A stretch of DNA of 64,000 nucleotides from Leishmania donovani (GCF_000227135.1 NC_018253.1:549477-613476); one strand, 5' to 3'. Positions 19,964-30,623 are shown, numbered from the stretch's first letter. The notes: generated by a model from the letters alone, not told the origin. Translations and numbers: made by a program.

Positions 19964-21520
19964 ATAGAATATAGTCGTTGAGCAAGGAACGCGCAAAGAG
20001 ACATCTTCGTTTCTTTTTTTAGTGTGTCGCGTGACCTCCGGCGCCTCTGATGGGTCAGCATCATGCTTTTAGCTGTTTTGGTTTCCAAGGTGTACTGTGT
20101 TCGCAGTTTCTTTTGTTTTTCACGCCCACAATCTCACGTGTTATATTGTCTTTGAGGCCTTTTGGTTTTTGGTCTTTGACTATAGCAAGCTTTCTGCTTG
20201 TACTGTAGGTTTTTTCAAGGTGTGCCCTTGAACTTCAGTGGCATCAAGGCTGGGAGGAGTTTCAGGGGACATGAAGGAGAAAAAGATGAGGATTTTCGAA
20301 TCGGGGAGGAAAGTGTAAGCACTACAATCAGTCTTCCATCTCCGAAGCCGTGCTTCGGAGAGCTGCACAGCCGAAATTACTACTTTTTCTCTGTAGCCGT
20401 CGCGCTTCCTCGGATGCTCCCTGCATACTTATTGCACGAAACTGTTTTTTTTTTTTTTTACCTGTGTTGCTCGAGTGCCTGTGCGAGTACAGATGCCCTA
20501 ACCCGAAGTGCCTCAGCTTCGATAACCGCATTTGGCTTCTGAATATCTCTGCTAATGCACAGGCTGATCTTTTTCGACTCCAATATATATATATATATAT
20601 ATTAGTAGAAATGGTCGCTGTGTGGCGGTAAAGGCCGTTACTGATTTTTTTCAAAGTGACTTTTGCTTGTGAGACGTTCAAGACATCCTTTTTCACATCC
20701 TCCGTCAGTTTCATTGCCTTTGTGGAATGCGTACGTGAGCTCTTCAGCATGAGCCAACGTGTTTGCGCCTTCCTTCGTCACTTCTTTCAGCTTTTTCTTC
20801 GCTTCTTTTTTTTTTGCTAGCGATAGGCTGCGCGTGGCAGAACAGTGAAAGTTCGTTGTAGCAGCTTTGTTGTTCAGCAAAAGGGCGGAGGCCGACAGTG
20901 CATCCAGCGTCAAGAAGCTTCTTGTTTATTTTTTTCTCGTATTCAACAAGAAAGACTGATTCATCCACTTCTTCGTTTCTTCCGCCCCACCATAGAGGAA
21001 GCAGAGAAAGGCCACCAAAATGCGTTGACTCCTGCGACAGCTGTTTGGTGTGCTGAAATGAGCCTCTGGAATTCATTGATTAACAAGTCTTGTTTTCCTG
21101 TTTTAGAAAACGCGGTAAAAGGCGGCTGCTGCGAACCTTTCTCTTTTGCGCCATACCTTGTGGAGAAAATGTAGCCACTAGAGTCGTGTGCGCGCAGACA
21201 AGCGGAATCCAGTTGCGGGGCCTAACTGATTTTTTTTTTTGCGCGCTTCAAACGCCACCCATTCAGCAAACTGCATTGCATCTCCCGTTCATTTCGAGCC
21301 TCTACGCTCTCGGTATCAGCTCCGCGTCGTCGTCCGATAAAAAAAAAAAAAAACATGACTGTCCCTTTGCCTTTCCTGACTCCTGACCAACATAGAAAAG
21401 CCTGCTACAATTGATTGCTCTATGCTTCAGCAATATCTTTGCGCCTGGATGAAGCCGACTGCCTCTCCTTTACGGGCGCACTTGTCATAGCCTCTTCCAC
21501 TCCACCCTGCAAAGCACTTT
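19964..21520. other. AT-richer spacer with hairpin and minus-strand coding-like patch
   Basis: This stretch is lower in GC than its neighbours, with several poly-T runs and a (TA)n at 20584-20603. A perfect hairpin sits at 20339-20361. On the minus strand, 20.64-21.1 kb reads as broken Lys/Glu/Ala-rich protein-like sequence in shifting frames. No intact gene is supported. Confidence 0.5.
20339..20361. repeat. Perfect 10-bp stem, 3-nt loop hairpin
   Basis: TCTCCGAAGC (20339-20348) and GCTTCGGAGA (20352-20361) are exact reverse complements around CGT. It would form a stable RNA hairpin in the spacer upstream of thimet oligopeptidase. Confidence 0.75.
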
Positions 21521-21564
21521 GGTTTTCTGCTTTTCTTTTCATCTCCTCTTTTTCCTTCGCAAAG
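21521..21564 (+). promoter_or_regulatory. Putative spliced-leader acceptor for thimet oligopeptidase
   Basis: A strong T/C tract (GGTTTTCTGCTTTTCTTTTC and on) is followed by the first AG at 21563-21564 (CGCAAAG), giving a ~71-nt 5' UTR before the ATG at 21636. Confidence 0.55.
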
Positions 21565-21635
21565 CTGCCTTTCTTCAATCTACAATAAGCACTCAGAGCA
21601 TTTCTCTCTAAAGACCCCCTTCACTTGCCTCTGCG

Positions 21636-23693
21636 ATGGCCGCTACTTCGATCTTTGCGAATATTTCCACGGTCGAAAAATGTGCCGCACTATTTCCCAA
21701 GACGGTTGCTGCATGCGAGGACCTGGTCAAGGCAGCGAAGCATCGCGCAGAGCAGTCGCTGGGCAAGATCTACGGCATCCGTGCTGCCGACCGCACCTTT
21801 CAAAACACTGCCAAGTCCATTGATATGGCGTCGATTGAGCTGGAGGTGTCGGCCAGTCTGCTCTCCGTCATCGCAAGCGTGTCTCCGAGCAAGGAGGTGC
21901 GTGACGAAGCAACCAAGCGCGTTGTGGAGCTCGAGACCTTTTCTATTGACAATTTCGAATCGAACCGCCAGCTGTACTCTGCGCTGAAGGAAGTGTGTGC
22001 CGCGCCGGCGTATGAGGCGGTGTATGTGAGCGGGAAGGCGCCGCGTGAGTACATGTACTGGATGGAGGAGCAGCTTGCTGATTACCGCCGCAAGGGTATG
22101 GAGCTGCCAGAGGAAGAGTTCCAGAAGGTCGTCCAGCTGCAAAAGGAGCTCGCATCGCTGTGCACGGTGTTTCAGCAGAACATCAGCGAAGACAAGACGG
22201 AGGTGCATTTCACGGTGGATGCGCTGAAGGGCGTGCCAGAGAGCGTGCTCTCGGGACTGCAGCGCACGGAGGCCGGCGAGTGCACGCTGAAGATGGACTA
22301 CCCGACCTACTTCGCCGTGATGAAGAACTGCGAGGTGGCGTCAACGCGTCAGGCGATGGCGCAAGCCTTCACGAATCGCGCGTACCCCGTGAACGACAAA
22401 GTGCTGAAGGACATTATCGAAAAGCGTCACCAGCTGGCAGTCCTCCTTGGCTACCCCTCCTTCGCGCATCTGTACATCTCAGACAAGATGGCGAAGACGC
22501 CGGAGATGGCGCAGGCTTTTGTAGAAAGCCTGATTCCAAAGCTGCAGAAGAAGTGGGTGGCTGAGGTGGAGCTGCTAAAGAAGCACCTGCACCCCAGCTG
22601 CTCGCTGTCGCCTGCAGGGGAAATAGAGGCGTACGATATCCCTTTCATGATCAACCAGATCAAGAAGACACTGCTGAATGTGAGCGAGACAGCGATCCAG
22701 GAGTACTTCCCCATGGACGCGACAGTGAAAGCGCTCTTCGACATCTACCAGTCCTTCTTTGACGTGACGTTCCTGCAGGTAGACAACGGTTCAGAGCTGT
22801 GGCACAGCGAAGCAAAGACACTGGAGGTCAAGGACAACAAGAGCGGCTGCGTGCTGGGCTATATCATCCTTGATCTATTCCCTCGTGAAGGCAAGTACTC
22901 ACATGCGTGCTGCCACTCTGTGGTGCCACCCGTGCTTCTCAAGGAAGGTGGAAACGACTTCTCCCCGGCACTGGCCGTTGTCATTGCGAATTTCCCAGCA
23001 GCCACGGCCGACCGGCCGGCGCTGTTCCTGCACGACGATGTCGAAACATTCTTTCACGAGTTTGGCCACGCTATTCACTCTCTGATGGGGAGGACGCGTA
23101 TGGCGACCTTTGCAGGCACGCGTGTGAAGCGTGACTTCGTGGAGCTGCCGTCCCAGATGCTTGAGGAGTGGCTGTGGGAACCGGAGATTCTGCAGAAGAT
23201 CACGAGTCATTACAAGACGAAGGAGCAGCTGCCACGTGCGTTGATCGACGCCAAGGTGGCATCGAAGAACGCGTTCAGTGGACGCGACACGCTGCGCCAG
23301 CTGCAGTTTGCGACATATTCGCTTCAGATTTTCGGACTGCCATTCTCGACGCAGCCGCGTGACAACCTCAACACTACGCAGCTCTTCTACGATTTGGAGC
23401 CGCGCGTGATGCCCGGTGTGAACTACGAGCATAATACGCACTTTGAGAGCGCGTTCGGGCACTTGACGGGCTACGGTGCCGGCTACTACGGGTACATGTG
23501 GTCCAAGGTGTTTGCCTTGGACCTGTTCGAGTACATCCGCTCGCACAACGGTCTCCTCGACCCCAAGATGGGCCGCCGCTACGTGGACTGCATCATCGGT
23601 GTCGGTGGCAGCCAGGACCCGAACGACATGCTGGTCAAGTTCCTCGGGCGCGAGCCGAACAATGAGGCATTCCTGCGCAACATTGGTGTGTAG
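21636..23693 (+). CDS. Thimet oligopeptidase (M3A zinc metallopeptidase)
   Basis: This 685-residue protein has the length usual for mammalian thimet oligopeptidase/neurolysin. The zinc site is intact: FHEFGHAIHSLMG with His474, Glu475 (catalytic) and His478, and the third ligand Glu503 in DFVELPSQMLEEW. The spacing is the same as in the human enzyme (473/474/477/502). The C-terminal substrate-binding region includes the Tyr/Gly-rich GHLTGYGAGYYGYMWSKVFA characteristic of M3 enzymes. No signal peptide or strong presequence is seen, so it is probably cytosolic. The family cleaves short peptides (about 5-17 residues), including proteasome products. The ATG at 21636 is the first after the predicted splice site. 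The gene lies between two direct SIDER copies, so it is exposed to repeat-mediated deletion or amplification. Confidence 0.96.
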   Translation: MAATSIFANISTVEKCAALFPKTVAACEDLVKAAKHRAEQSLGKIYGIRAADRTFQNTAKSIDMASIELEVSASLLSVIASVSPSKEVRDEATKRVVELETFSIDNFESNRQLYSALKEVCAAPAYEAVYVSGKAPREYMYWMEEQLADYRRKGMELPEEEFQKVVQLQKELASLCTVFQQNISEDKTEVHFTVDALKGVPESVLSGLQRTEAGECTLKMDYPTYFAVMKNCEVASTRQAMAQAFTNRAYPVNDKVLKDIIEKRHQLAVLLGYPSFAHLYISDKMAKTPEMAQAFVESLIPKLQKKWVAEVELLKKHLHPSCSLSPAGEIEAYDIPFMINQIKKTLLNVSETAIQEYFPMDATVKALFDIYQSFFDVTFLQVDNGSELWHSEAKTLEVKDNKSGCVLGYIILDLFPREGKYSHACCHSVVPPVLLKEGGNDFSPALAVVIANFPAATADRPALFLHDDVETFFHEFGHAIHSLMGRTRMATFAGTRVKRDFVELPSQMLEEWLWEPEILQKITSHYKTKEQLPRALIDAKVASKNAFSGRDTLRQLQFATYSLQIFGLPFSTQPRDNLNTTQLFYDLEPRVMPGVNYEHNTHFESAFGHLTGYGAGYYGYMWSKVFALDLFEYIRSHNGLLDPKMGRRYVDCIIGVGGSQDPNDMLVKFLGREPNNEAFLRNIGV

Positions 23694-24381
23694 GATGGGG
23701 AGGTAGAACGGTGTTTGCTGAGCGTGCAAGACGACAGGTGTGTAGGGACACGGATGGGGTCTCTCCCTTTCACGTCCTGTAGTTATGTCTCTCAGGTGTT
23801 CGGCGGACAATGCACGTCCTCTTCAATACTCACACGTGTACGTGTACGCGGTTTATTATAGTGGTTCTATCTGTGTGTGTGTGCGTGTGTGGTCTCTATG
23901 GTTGGTGAACTCGGCCGACTATGGAGTGCACGCCGGACGGTGTGTCTCGGTGCTCTCTCTTTGGCCCCTCTCCTATCGACGCATGATGGCCAAACGCTCC
24001 TGAATCTATCCAGCGTGCAGGCCCACTCTCACTCGCACACATGTATCCACGGCCTCTGTGGCGCTTGCTGCCGTCCCCTTCACCCTGTTTTTGCGTCCAT
24101 ATACTAGGCTTCTTAGTTACACCTGAGCATCTCCCTTAAAGATTCGATTTTGGTGATGCCGTCCTCGCACTTTTCGAGGAATGGGCTGGCAGGAGACGAG
24201 GCACGGTATGACTGTTGTACAAATTTCCGTTCCAGCTGCTGCGAGATGCTGCCCTTTGTGCTCGACGTTGGCCACACCCTTTGCTTATGCTCCTAAGAGA
24301 TGTCCCACTCCATTAAGGTGGTTTAAGAGGCTCCAAGGAAATCCATTCTTATTCGTTTCCCTCGTTCGACACCGACGCACT
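23694..24381. other. Intergenic spacer / 3' UTR of thimet oligopeptidase
   Basis: Mixed T/C/G-rich sequence with a short TG tract near 23870-23890. No gene or RNA is recognised before the SIDER. Confidence 0.55.
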
Positions 24382-24458
24382 CCCCGATGAGGGACAGCAC
24401 CTCACCGCGTGGTATCATAGGGGCTAGTAGCAGCTTTCTAGGCGAAGCCGAGCAGCCT
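24382..24458 (+). ncRNA. Pr77 hallmark / HDV-like ribozyme fold, SIDER copy 2
   Basis: Identical to the copy at 19469-19545 and able to form the same P1, P3 and P4 pairings. If active, it would cut the thimet oligopeptidase transcript within its 3' UTR at 24381/24382. Confidence 0.6.
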
Positions 24459-24872
24459 CCTCCCCCCTCCCTCCCTATCCCAGCCACTGCCGAACCACCC
24501 CCTGGTGGTGACAGGGCCAGGGTGCCTAGGACGTGGGGAGGTCAGTGCGATGCAGTGGCACGGATGCCGGCGGCCAATCCCTGGACGGCGTGGCGCCGGT
24601 GCGACCCGCGACCGCGAGCATGCTTGCGCCATCCATGCGATGGGCAAGGCGTCAGCGTGATTCCAACGCGTCTCGCTCGGCCCTCGCACTGCCTGCTGCT
24701 GGGGAGGCTGAGTGCCACCCTGCGAGGCGGGTGGGTGGGTAGAGTTTGGGTCAGGGGCCGTGCACAGATGACTGGGTCGGCGCACTGCTGTGATGCGTGT
24801 CTGCGGCTGCGTTGCACCGCGCGCTGGGTGCCTGTGACAGACCCGGAAGAGTGGAGCTTGGCGCATGTTGTA
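24382..24872 (+). mobile_element. SIDER-type degenerate retroposon, copy 2 (+)
   Basis: The same element as at 19469, same strand, 4913 bp downstream. The two agree over the first ~440 bp without a difference I can find, then differ at roughly eight positions in the last ~55 bp (GATGAGTGCCTGTGGCAGGC against GCTGGGTGCCTGTGACAGAC). The flanks beyond CTCCCCGATGAGG are unrelated, so this is a separate insertion or a conversion tract rather than a large segmental duplication. It lies in the 3' UTR of thimet oligopeptidase, the position in which SIDERs can affect mRNA decay. Confidence 0.85.
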
Positions 24873-25037
24873 TGAAGCAGTAACGGGTACGTGGCAAGGG
24901 AACGAAAAGAACTCCCATGCTCTCAATCTGAGCCATTTCTTTCTGACGGCGTTGCCACACCATCTCCTCTGTCCCCTCCCTCTCCACGCGCCCGTGCCCT
25001 CACCCTGCTTCTGCACAGTAAATCATTCCCCGCGCAA

Positions 25038-25063
25038 CCTCCTCTGTTCTCTCTCCCTCGTAG
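25038..25063 (+). promoter_or_regulatory. Putative spliced-leader acceptor for the WD40-like gene
   Basis: CCTCCTCTGTTCTCTCTCCC then TCGTAG; AG at 25062-25063, about 207 nt before the ATG at 25271. Confidence 0.55.
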
Positions 25064-25270
25064 TGCCGCTTTGTTCGGCTGCCCATTCGTCGGGCCGCTG
25101 TGCACCGTAATGATGCATCTGGAGAAGGGCCGAAAGCACCCGCTCCCGCTGGCGCACACACCCAAACGCACGGAAACGCACTGAAGCACCGAAAGTGAGC
25201 TGAAGAGTTGGAAAGTAGTACTCACAGACACACAGGCGCACCACATACTCGCGCGTAGTGACCGCCTATC

Positions 25271-27031
25271 ATGGAGTTCTCGTCCACTTCCTCTTCGGAT
25301 GCGGGGCTGGAAGAAGAACTGCATCGGAACTTCCACCGTGAGCGAAGAGAACAACGTGGTATTGTCCGAGCATCTTCGGCGGCCACCCGCTGCGAAACCA
25401 TGCGCTTCACGATGCCTGATGGTCGATCGATCGAGGTTCGCAAAGGCTCCATCTATATTCCCTTGCGTGACATGTATGTTCATGTGCTGCAGGCGCGCTG
25501 CTGCCCGGAGAAGTGGTTTGGTGACGGTCGTGTGCCCCTTCGGCGACGCCGTCCACTACCGGCAGATGTGGTGGTCTTACAACGGGTAACAGAGGCAGCA
25601 GCAGCAGCTGGCACTGGTGCCACTGCCGCTCTTCCGCCCGTCAGCGTGAGGCTGTCGGAGGCGACCGATAACGACTTTTTCGTCTTCAAGGAAGTGCTGC
25701 CTCAGAAAGCTGAAGAAAATGCTGGCGAAGTCGCCGCCCCTCTGGTGAAGACCACATCCTTTACGGCACAGGAACGCCCGAGCAGCTGGAATGATCCTCT
25801 GATTGACACGCGCTTTCAACGCATGGCGTTCCTGCCTCGCTGGCGCTTCTCTATGGCCCACCCGCGATTGCTGAGAGAGGCTCGGTACGACACATGGGAC
25901 GCGGTCGAGCTTGCTCCTCCACTTCACGTGGACGACGCGTGCTGCTACGATGATTCGCTGGGTATCTTGTGGAGCCTAAATAGGCGGGATGGGCACTTGT
26001 GGTACTTGCGATACGACAACAGTGCTACCACCACGACTCGAGGTGCCGCTCTCATGTCGGTATGTGTTACCACAGTCGATGTGGCCACTGCGCAGCGGTG
26101 TGTCGGGATGTACTGTCAGCATGAAGAGTCTTCGTCGCACGACGCAGCTGTCGGCGATGACGAGGAAACAAGCAGATGCGTGTGCTGTCTGCTCGTGATC
26201 ACCACCTCCCACGCTCTTTACATACGCCTCGTGTACACCTGGTGCAACAAGTTCACAGTAGAACACGCGTTGTCGACACTGAAGCTGGAATCGGTGCTCC
26301 CCAAGCCCCTGCAACTGTCGAGTGTAACGTGCTGCTGCCCCGGGAATGCGGAAAAGCCGCCTGATGTACCGCCATCCTCCGCCAACGACACGTCCTTTTG
26401 TGTCGGCGCCGGCCGAAGTGTGTTTGCGTTCATCTGGCGTAATGGACAGTGGCACAGAGTGCGCCTCGCCTCGTTTACGGCGACCGATGTAACGGCTTTG
26501 GCTCTCCACGGAGCGCTTGGGCATCCCTCGTTGCCTGTCGCCGTCGTTGCTGGCATGCGCAACGGAACGATTCAAGTCGTTACCACAGAGGGGCGGATGC
26601 GAAACAAGGCCATCTTCAACACCACACCTCGACACTATGGGTCTGATATTACCTCCATGTACGCGGTACAAGGTCTTCCCTACGGGATCGTCTCTGTAGC
26701 TCGCGATGGCGGGGCGAAGCTCTGGGATCTGCGTCGCCTCGGGTCTGACAAAGACCCGGTGTGCACCTTGCTCACCTCGCGCCTCGGTGGTGGTCAGTCA
26801 GGGGTGTGTAGTACGGCCATGGCCGGGCACCTGCTGGCCGTCTCCTCCGTCTCCACGGGGCTTGTATGCGTGGACGCTCAAACGGGCACCCGGTTGTTTC
26901 ACACGACACAAAAGCTGTCCCCAGCAACCCGCGTCGCATTGGGGTCTCTCAGCAACGTCGACGGCAACGATGGCTTTGAGCTCTACACCTTCAGCCCGTA
27001 CTACACACAGCGCTTTCACCTTCACCTGTGA
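25271..27031 (+). CDS. Conserved hypothetical protein, WD40-like beta-propeller
   Basis: 586 residues with an acidic/Ser-rich start and a basic patch (ERREQRGIVR). Most of the protein is compatible with a degenerate beta-propeller. The clearest blade is near residues 470-500, ending SVARDGGAKLWDLRR, a good WD repeat terminus. An earlier blade-like segment is VAVVAGMRNGTIQVVTTEGR. Cys-rich loops (CCLLVITTSH and TCCCPGNAEK) are unusual. No catalytic motif is visible. A propeller of this type normally serves as a protein-interaction platform, but partner and location are unknown. The ATG at 25271 is the first in frame after the acceptor. Confidence 0.85.
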   Translation: MEFSSTSSSDAGLEEELHRNFHRERREQRGIVRASSAATRCETMRFTMPDGRSIEVRKGSIYIPLRDMYVHVLQARCCPEKWFGDGRVPLRRRRPLPADVVVLQRVTEAAAAAGTGATAALPPVSVRLSEATDNDFFVFKEVLPQKAEENAGEVAAPLVKTTSFTAQERPSSWNDPLIDTRFQRMAFLPRWRFSMAHPRLLREARYDTWDAVELAPPLHVDDACCYDDSLGILWSLNRRDGHLWYLRYDNSATTTTRGAALMSVCVTTVDVATAQRCVGMYCQHEESSSHDAAVGDDEETSRCVCCLLVITTSHALYIRLVYTWCNKFTVEHALSTLKLESVLPKPLQLSSVTCCCPGNAEKPPDVPPSSANDTSFCVGAGRSVFAFIWRNGQWHRVRLASFTATDVTALALHGALGHPSLPVAVVAGMRNGTIQVVTTEGRMRNKAIFNTTPRHYGSDITSMYAVQGLPYGIVSVARDGGAKLWDLRRLGSDKDPVCTLLTSRLGGGQSGVCSTAMAGHLLAVSSVSTGLVCVDAQTGTRLFHTTQKLSPATRVALGSLSNVDGNDGFELYTFSPYYTQRFHLHL

Positions 27032-27722
27032 GAGAGAGTGTATGTGTGTGTATGTGTGTGAGAAGAAAAGTGAGGCGGCGGCAACGGCGCAGACACGGCT
27101 CATGATGACTCGCGCCGTTCTCTTTTTCATTTCCGCTGCTACAGCCTACGACAAGGGGGCTACGCGTACCTAAAGGTCCTGCCCCGATACGAACACACTC
27201 ACGCACAGACACCAGAGACAAGGAAACGTTCACTTACAGAGAGGGATAGTAAAGCGGACAAACTGCTCCACTGCAGAGGAGGAACCCACGCTTACATCAA
27301 CGCAACGGCTGGCGTGACGAAGATGGTGATCACGCTGCTAATCTTGCATGCTGCCGTTGATGTAGAGCTGATAGTCTCTTTTCCCTCCACCTCCGGCCTT
27401 TGAAGATGTGCTTCGAGGTGCAGCCCTCTTCGTCTCCCCTCCTCGCACACGCACAAACCCAAGCGCGCACGGCCTGTGCGCCCTTACAGTTTCTACTGCT
27501 TTCTGACATGTGCACTCCTCTTCCTTCCATCTTCCCTACTCCTCTTTTCCTTCTCTCCGTTCCGCTATCTATCTTCGCTGCTCTTTTCATTGACGTGTGT
27601 GCGTGTCCCTCCACCGGTGATGTCACACACACACACACACGCATACATATATATATATATATTCGCGCCCCTCCCCCTTTTCGTGTGTGGGGGGGGGGGG
27701 AAGGGGGGCTTGTTTGTATGAG
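27032..27722. other. Intergenic spacer with composite microsatellite, no gene seen
   Basis: The spacer contains (CA)n-(TA)n at 27625-27662 and a G12 run near 27688-27699 directly before the pseudogene. Frames here are low-complexity. Confidence 0.6.
27625..27662. repeat. Composite (CA)n-(TA)n microsatellite
   Basis: Alternating CA then TA dinucleotides, as elsewhere in the window. Confidence 0.85.
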
Positions 27723-29536
27723 CATGTCGCAGCACCACAGTAGCTATGGGGGTCTATTTAGTCCATCGATCAATTGTCGTTGCTGACGCCGTGCCAACGA
27801 CGTCGAAGAGCTCGACGCGCACCACTCTGCCAACACCTGCACTCAAGCAAACACCACGTGCTTCCTTTGAAGATCCACTGTCGTCCTTTAACTGTGATGC
27901 ACCGTTTTCTGGCTACGACTGTCATGCCTGGTTAGACCTGCAGCAGCAGAATAAACAGTCCCTGCAGGACAGAGTAGATGGTGTCCCATCCGCATAGAGA
28001 TCCTTCTCCATCGCTATTCTTCAGCGCATTAGTCTTGAGTGACTGTCCATGTCTGCAGATGTGTCCTTGGTCGATGACCTCCTGCTGACGAAAAAAGATG
28101 ATGAGGTGGCATCTGGAGCGGGAGCGGTAGGAAACGGGTTTTGCATTAGGAGCAGAAGACGACGGCTGAGCAGGATCTTGAGCAATGTCTACTCGCAGCT
28201 CAGCAACGTCACGCCTTGCCACGAAGGCGAAGCCAATGAGGACTATCTCAAGCACATCTTTGCCATAGTCGACTCAGAGGACAGGGGGTAAGTGTCGAGC
28301 ATTCAGCTAGCGAGCATGCTCTTCAACGATGCGAGCCGCGCCTCTGCCGCGATGATGATGGCCGCGGCCGATCACGACAAGGACGGTTACCTTAGCGAAA
28401 GCGACGTCGTCTCCTCCTTCATTCACGTGGAAAGTGGGGTAGGCCTCTTGCATGCGGATTGCAATGAGTCAAAGCTGGCCAAGTTGGGCTCCAGCTGCGA
28501 GAGCGACGACGCTGTTCTTGGCTCCCTCGCTAGTCTCTCCACTCGGGAAAAATCACAGAAAGACGCTCATCTCCTGAAGGCCCTCAGCAAAATTCGTATG
28601 CGCGGCGTCGAGGTGACGAACCTGTGTAGCCAGTCGAACAGGGCCAAGTGCGTCGCTATCTCACCCGATGGCAACCTGTACGCTGTGGTGCACCGGCACG
28701 ACAATGTCGCGCATGTGTACATGATCAGCAACGGCACCGAGGTGCGTCGGCTTGTGGGTCACCAAGGGTCGCTGCTAGGCATTCTCTTCTCTCCCGATCG
28801 AAAGCACGTTGTGACAGCAGCGCGACAACTTCATGGTCTTCTGGGATCACACGATCGGACAGGAGTGCCGCTTCTCCGAGCACCCGGGAATCGTCACGGC
28901 AGTTGCGGTGAGCTTCGACGGCAAGTTTGTCTTCGGCGGTTGTCAGGATGACCTTGTTCAGAAATTCACTGCCTCCAAAGCCAAGATACGCGCAGTGTTG
29001 TCAGACATCCCGTGTAAAGTCCATGGCGTCATTGTAGCTCTCGCGACGCAGAGCACCAAGAACGACCTCATTGCCTTCTCACGTAGTTGCCGACCAGTGC
29101 GCGCGCATCGCCAACGCCTACGATCTGCAACTCATTGGGCAGCTTAGCGGGCATGATTCGCTGGTGTGGAAAGCCTCCTTCAATGCGGATGATAGCCTGC
29201 TATTCACATGCTGCGAGCGGAAGATCATTGTGTGAGATGGGACGTACTTCTCTTCCGTCAGAATATTCATTAGCCCCGCGGTCTCGACGCCAGGGTCGTC
29301 TGCGGATGACGTGCTGTGGACAACGGCTGTGTTCGCTTCACGAGAACACTGGCTTACTCTTCTGTCTCAAATCCCTCGGTCAGATGCACGTGCTGAACTG
29401 CGATGCTGCGTGCACGAAGGAAAGCATCATTGATATCCAGATGCGCTCCAGAGTGTACACAGCGTCAGTCTTCGTAGGCGACACAATGGTGTGTGGAAAC
29501 GGCTACGGCAACGTATACCGCGTCTGTATAACGTAA
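27723..29536 (+). pseudogene. Degraded EF-hand / WD40-repeat protein gene
   Basis: Protein-like sequence continues over 1.8 kb on the + strand but only by switching frame. It starts MSQHHSSYGG at 27723, breaks before 27784, resumes as a Thr/Pro-rich segment to 27997, and resumes again at 28049. It then meets an in-frame TAA at 28289-28291. Next comes an EF-hand loop DHDKDGYLSESD, then WD40 blades (AKCVAISPDGNLYAVV, LFSPDRKHVVTAA). Frameshifts occur near 28828 and 29080, a TGA at 29233-29235 replaces what looks like the Trp of a WD pair, and a further shift lies near 29340. The last segment ends GNGYGNVYRVCIT. At least six lesions rule out a functional product and exceed what sequencing error would explain. 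The domain order suggests an ancestral EF-hand plus beta-propeller protein of several hundred residues. Confidence 0.8.
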
Positions 29537-30623
29537 ACACATGTGGCGTTAGGGTGTAACGGAGGAAAATGATTTCACCTTTATCTTGCACTCCCACGCA
29601 CACATTTCGTCTGTTTCTATTGTTGTTTGCAACCCTTGTCTTTCCACCTCAGCATAGGGGCACACATGCACACACATACACATACGAGCACGCACATCTT
29701 CATTGCCGCATGCGGAGCAGACATAAGAGAACAAGCAGCCGAATCTACTTGGTGAAGAATGGTCGCATGCCTGTGTATCTTTTCTTTGTTCTCTCGCTTG
29801 TATTATGTGGAATATAGTATCTCTTGATGTTTGTGTACCTCTCTTCCTCTCCCTCCATATCAATCTAGGCCCGTCAGATTTTTGGGGGGTTTCTCTTTTT
29901 TTTTCGGCATGTGTGACATCGCCACTGTCATTGCGGTCGAAGCGCTACCTGTGCATTTGCGTGCCCTGCTTTCCCTCGACTGCTTGTTTCCCCACCTCCC
30001 CTCCCCTCTCTCCTCTCTTCTGTGAATGTGTGTGTGAGTGTCATTTATTTTTTATTGTCGCTTGCTTTGCTGTGCCTGCCAAGCACACTCCATCTCCCCT
30101 TTTTTTCGTAAACTTGGTTTGTTTGCTGCCACGTAACCACCCACTCTCACTCTCCCTCTCCCTCCCTCTCTTAGCCTTCTATGTGCGTGCATGTCTCTTT
30201 TCGCTTCCTCTGTCTGTTCCCTCGCGTCGTATTTTTCCTTCTTTGCTGCCTCGTTGCTCTTCTGCTCTGTTGTCGTTTTCCGTTCGCTTGTAGTCTTCCT
30301 CTCCCTCCCTCATCCTCATCCCATCAACTCCGCCCTCCTCTCCTGCCCCTTCTCTTCCCAGAAGGAACGGTATGGTCATACTCGCCCCTACGCATCATCC
30401 CTTTTACACATACACGCAAACACTGCGCACTTCACCTTACATCTTATCCACCCACCCCGCGCCCTTCTCCCCCTTTCCTTTCGTCTTCATGTCCTCCGCA
30501 CCCCACCCTCGCCTCCATCACCGCCAGACCCCACCATCCCTTTGCTCTGCTTGCTCTTGGTAGAGATGGAGAAGACGAGCAGACGGTGACGTGAAGCGAG
30601 AGGGGTAGGATGGAGTGCGGGCA

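Noticed and set aside
24387..24875. 162-codon frame starting MRDSTSPRG (and its twin near 19351-19914)
   Set aside because: It lies within the SIDER and merely reflects the repeat; the same bases also give open frames on the other strand.
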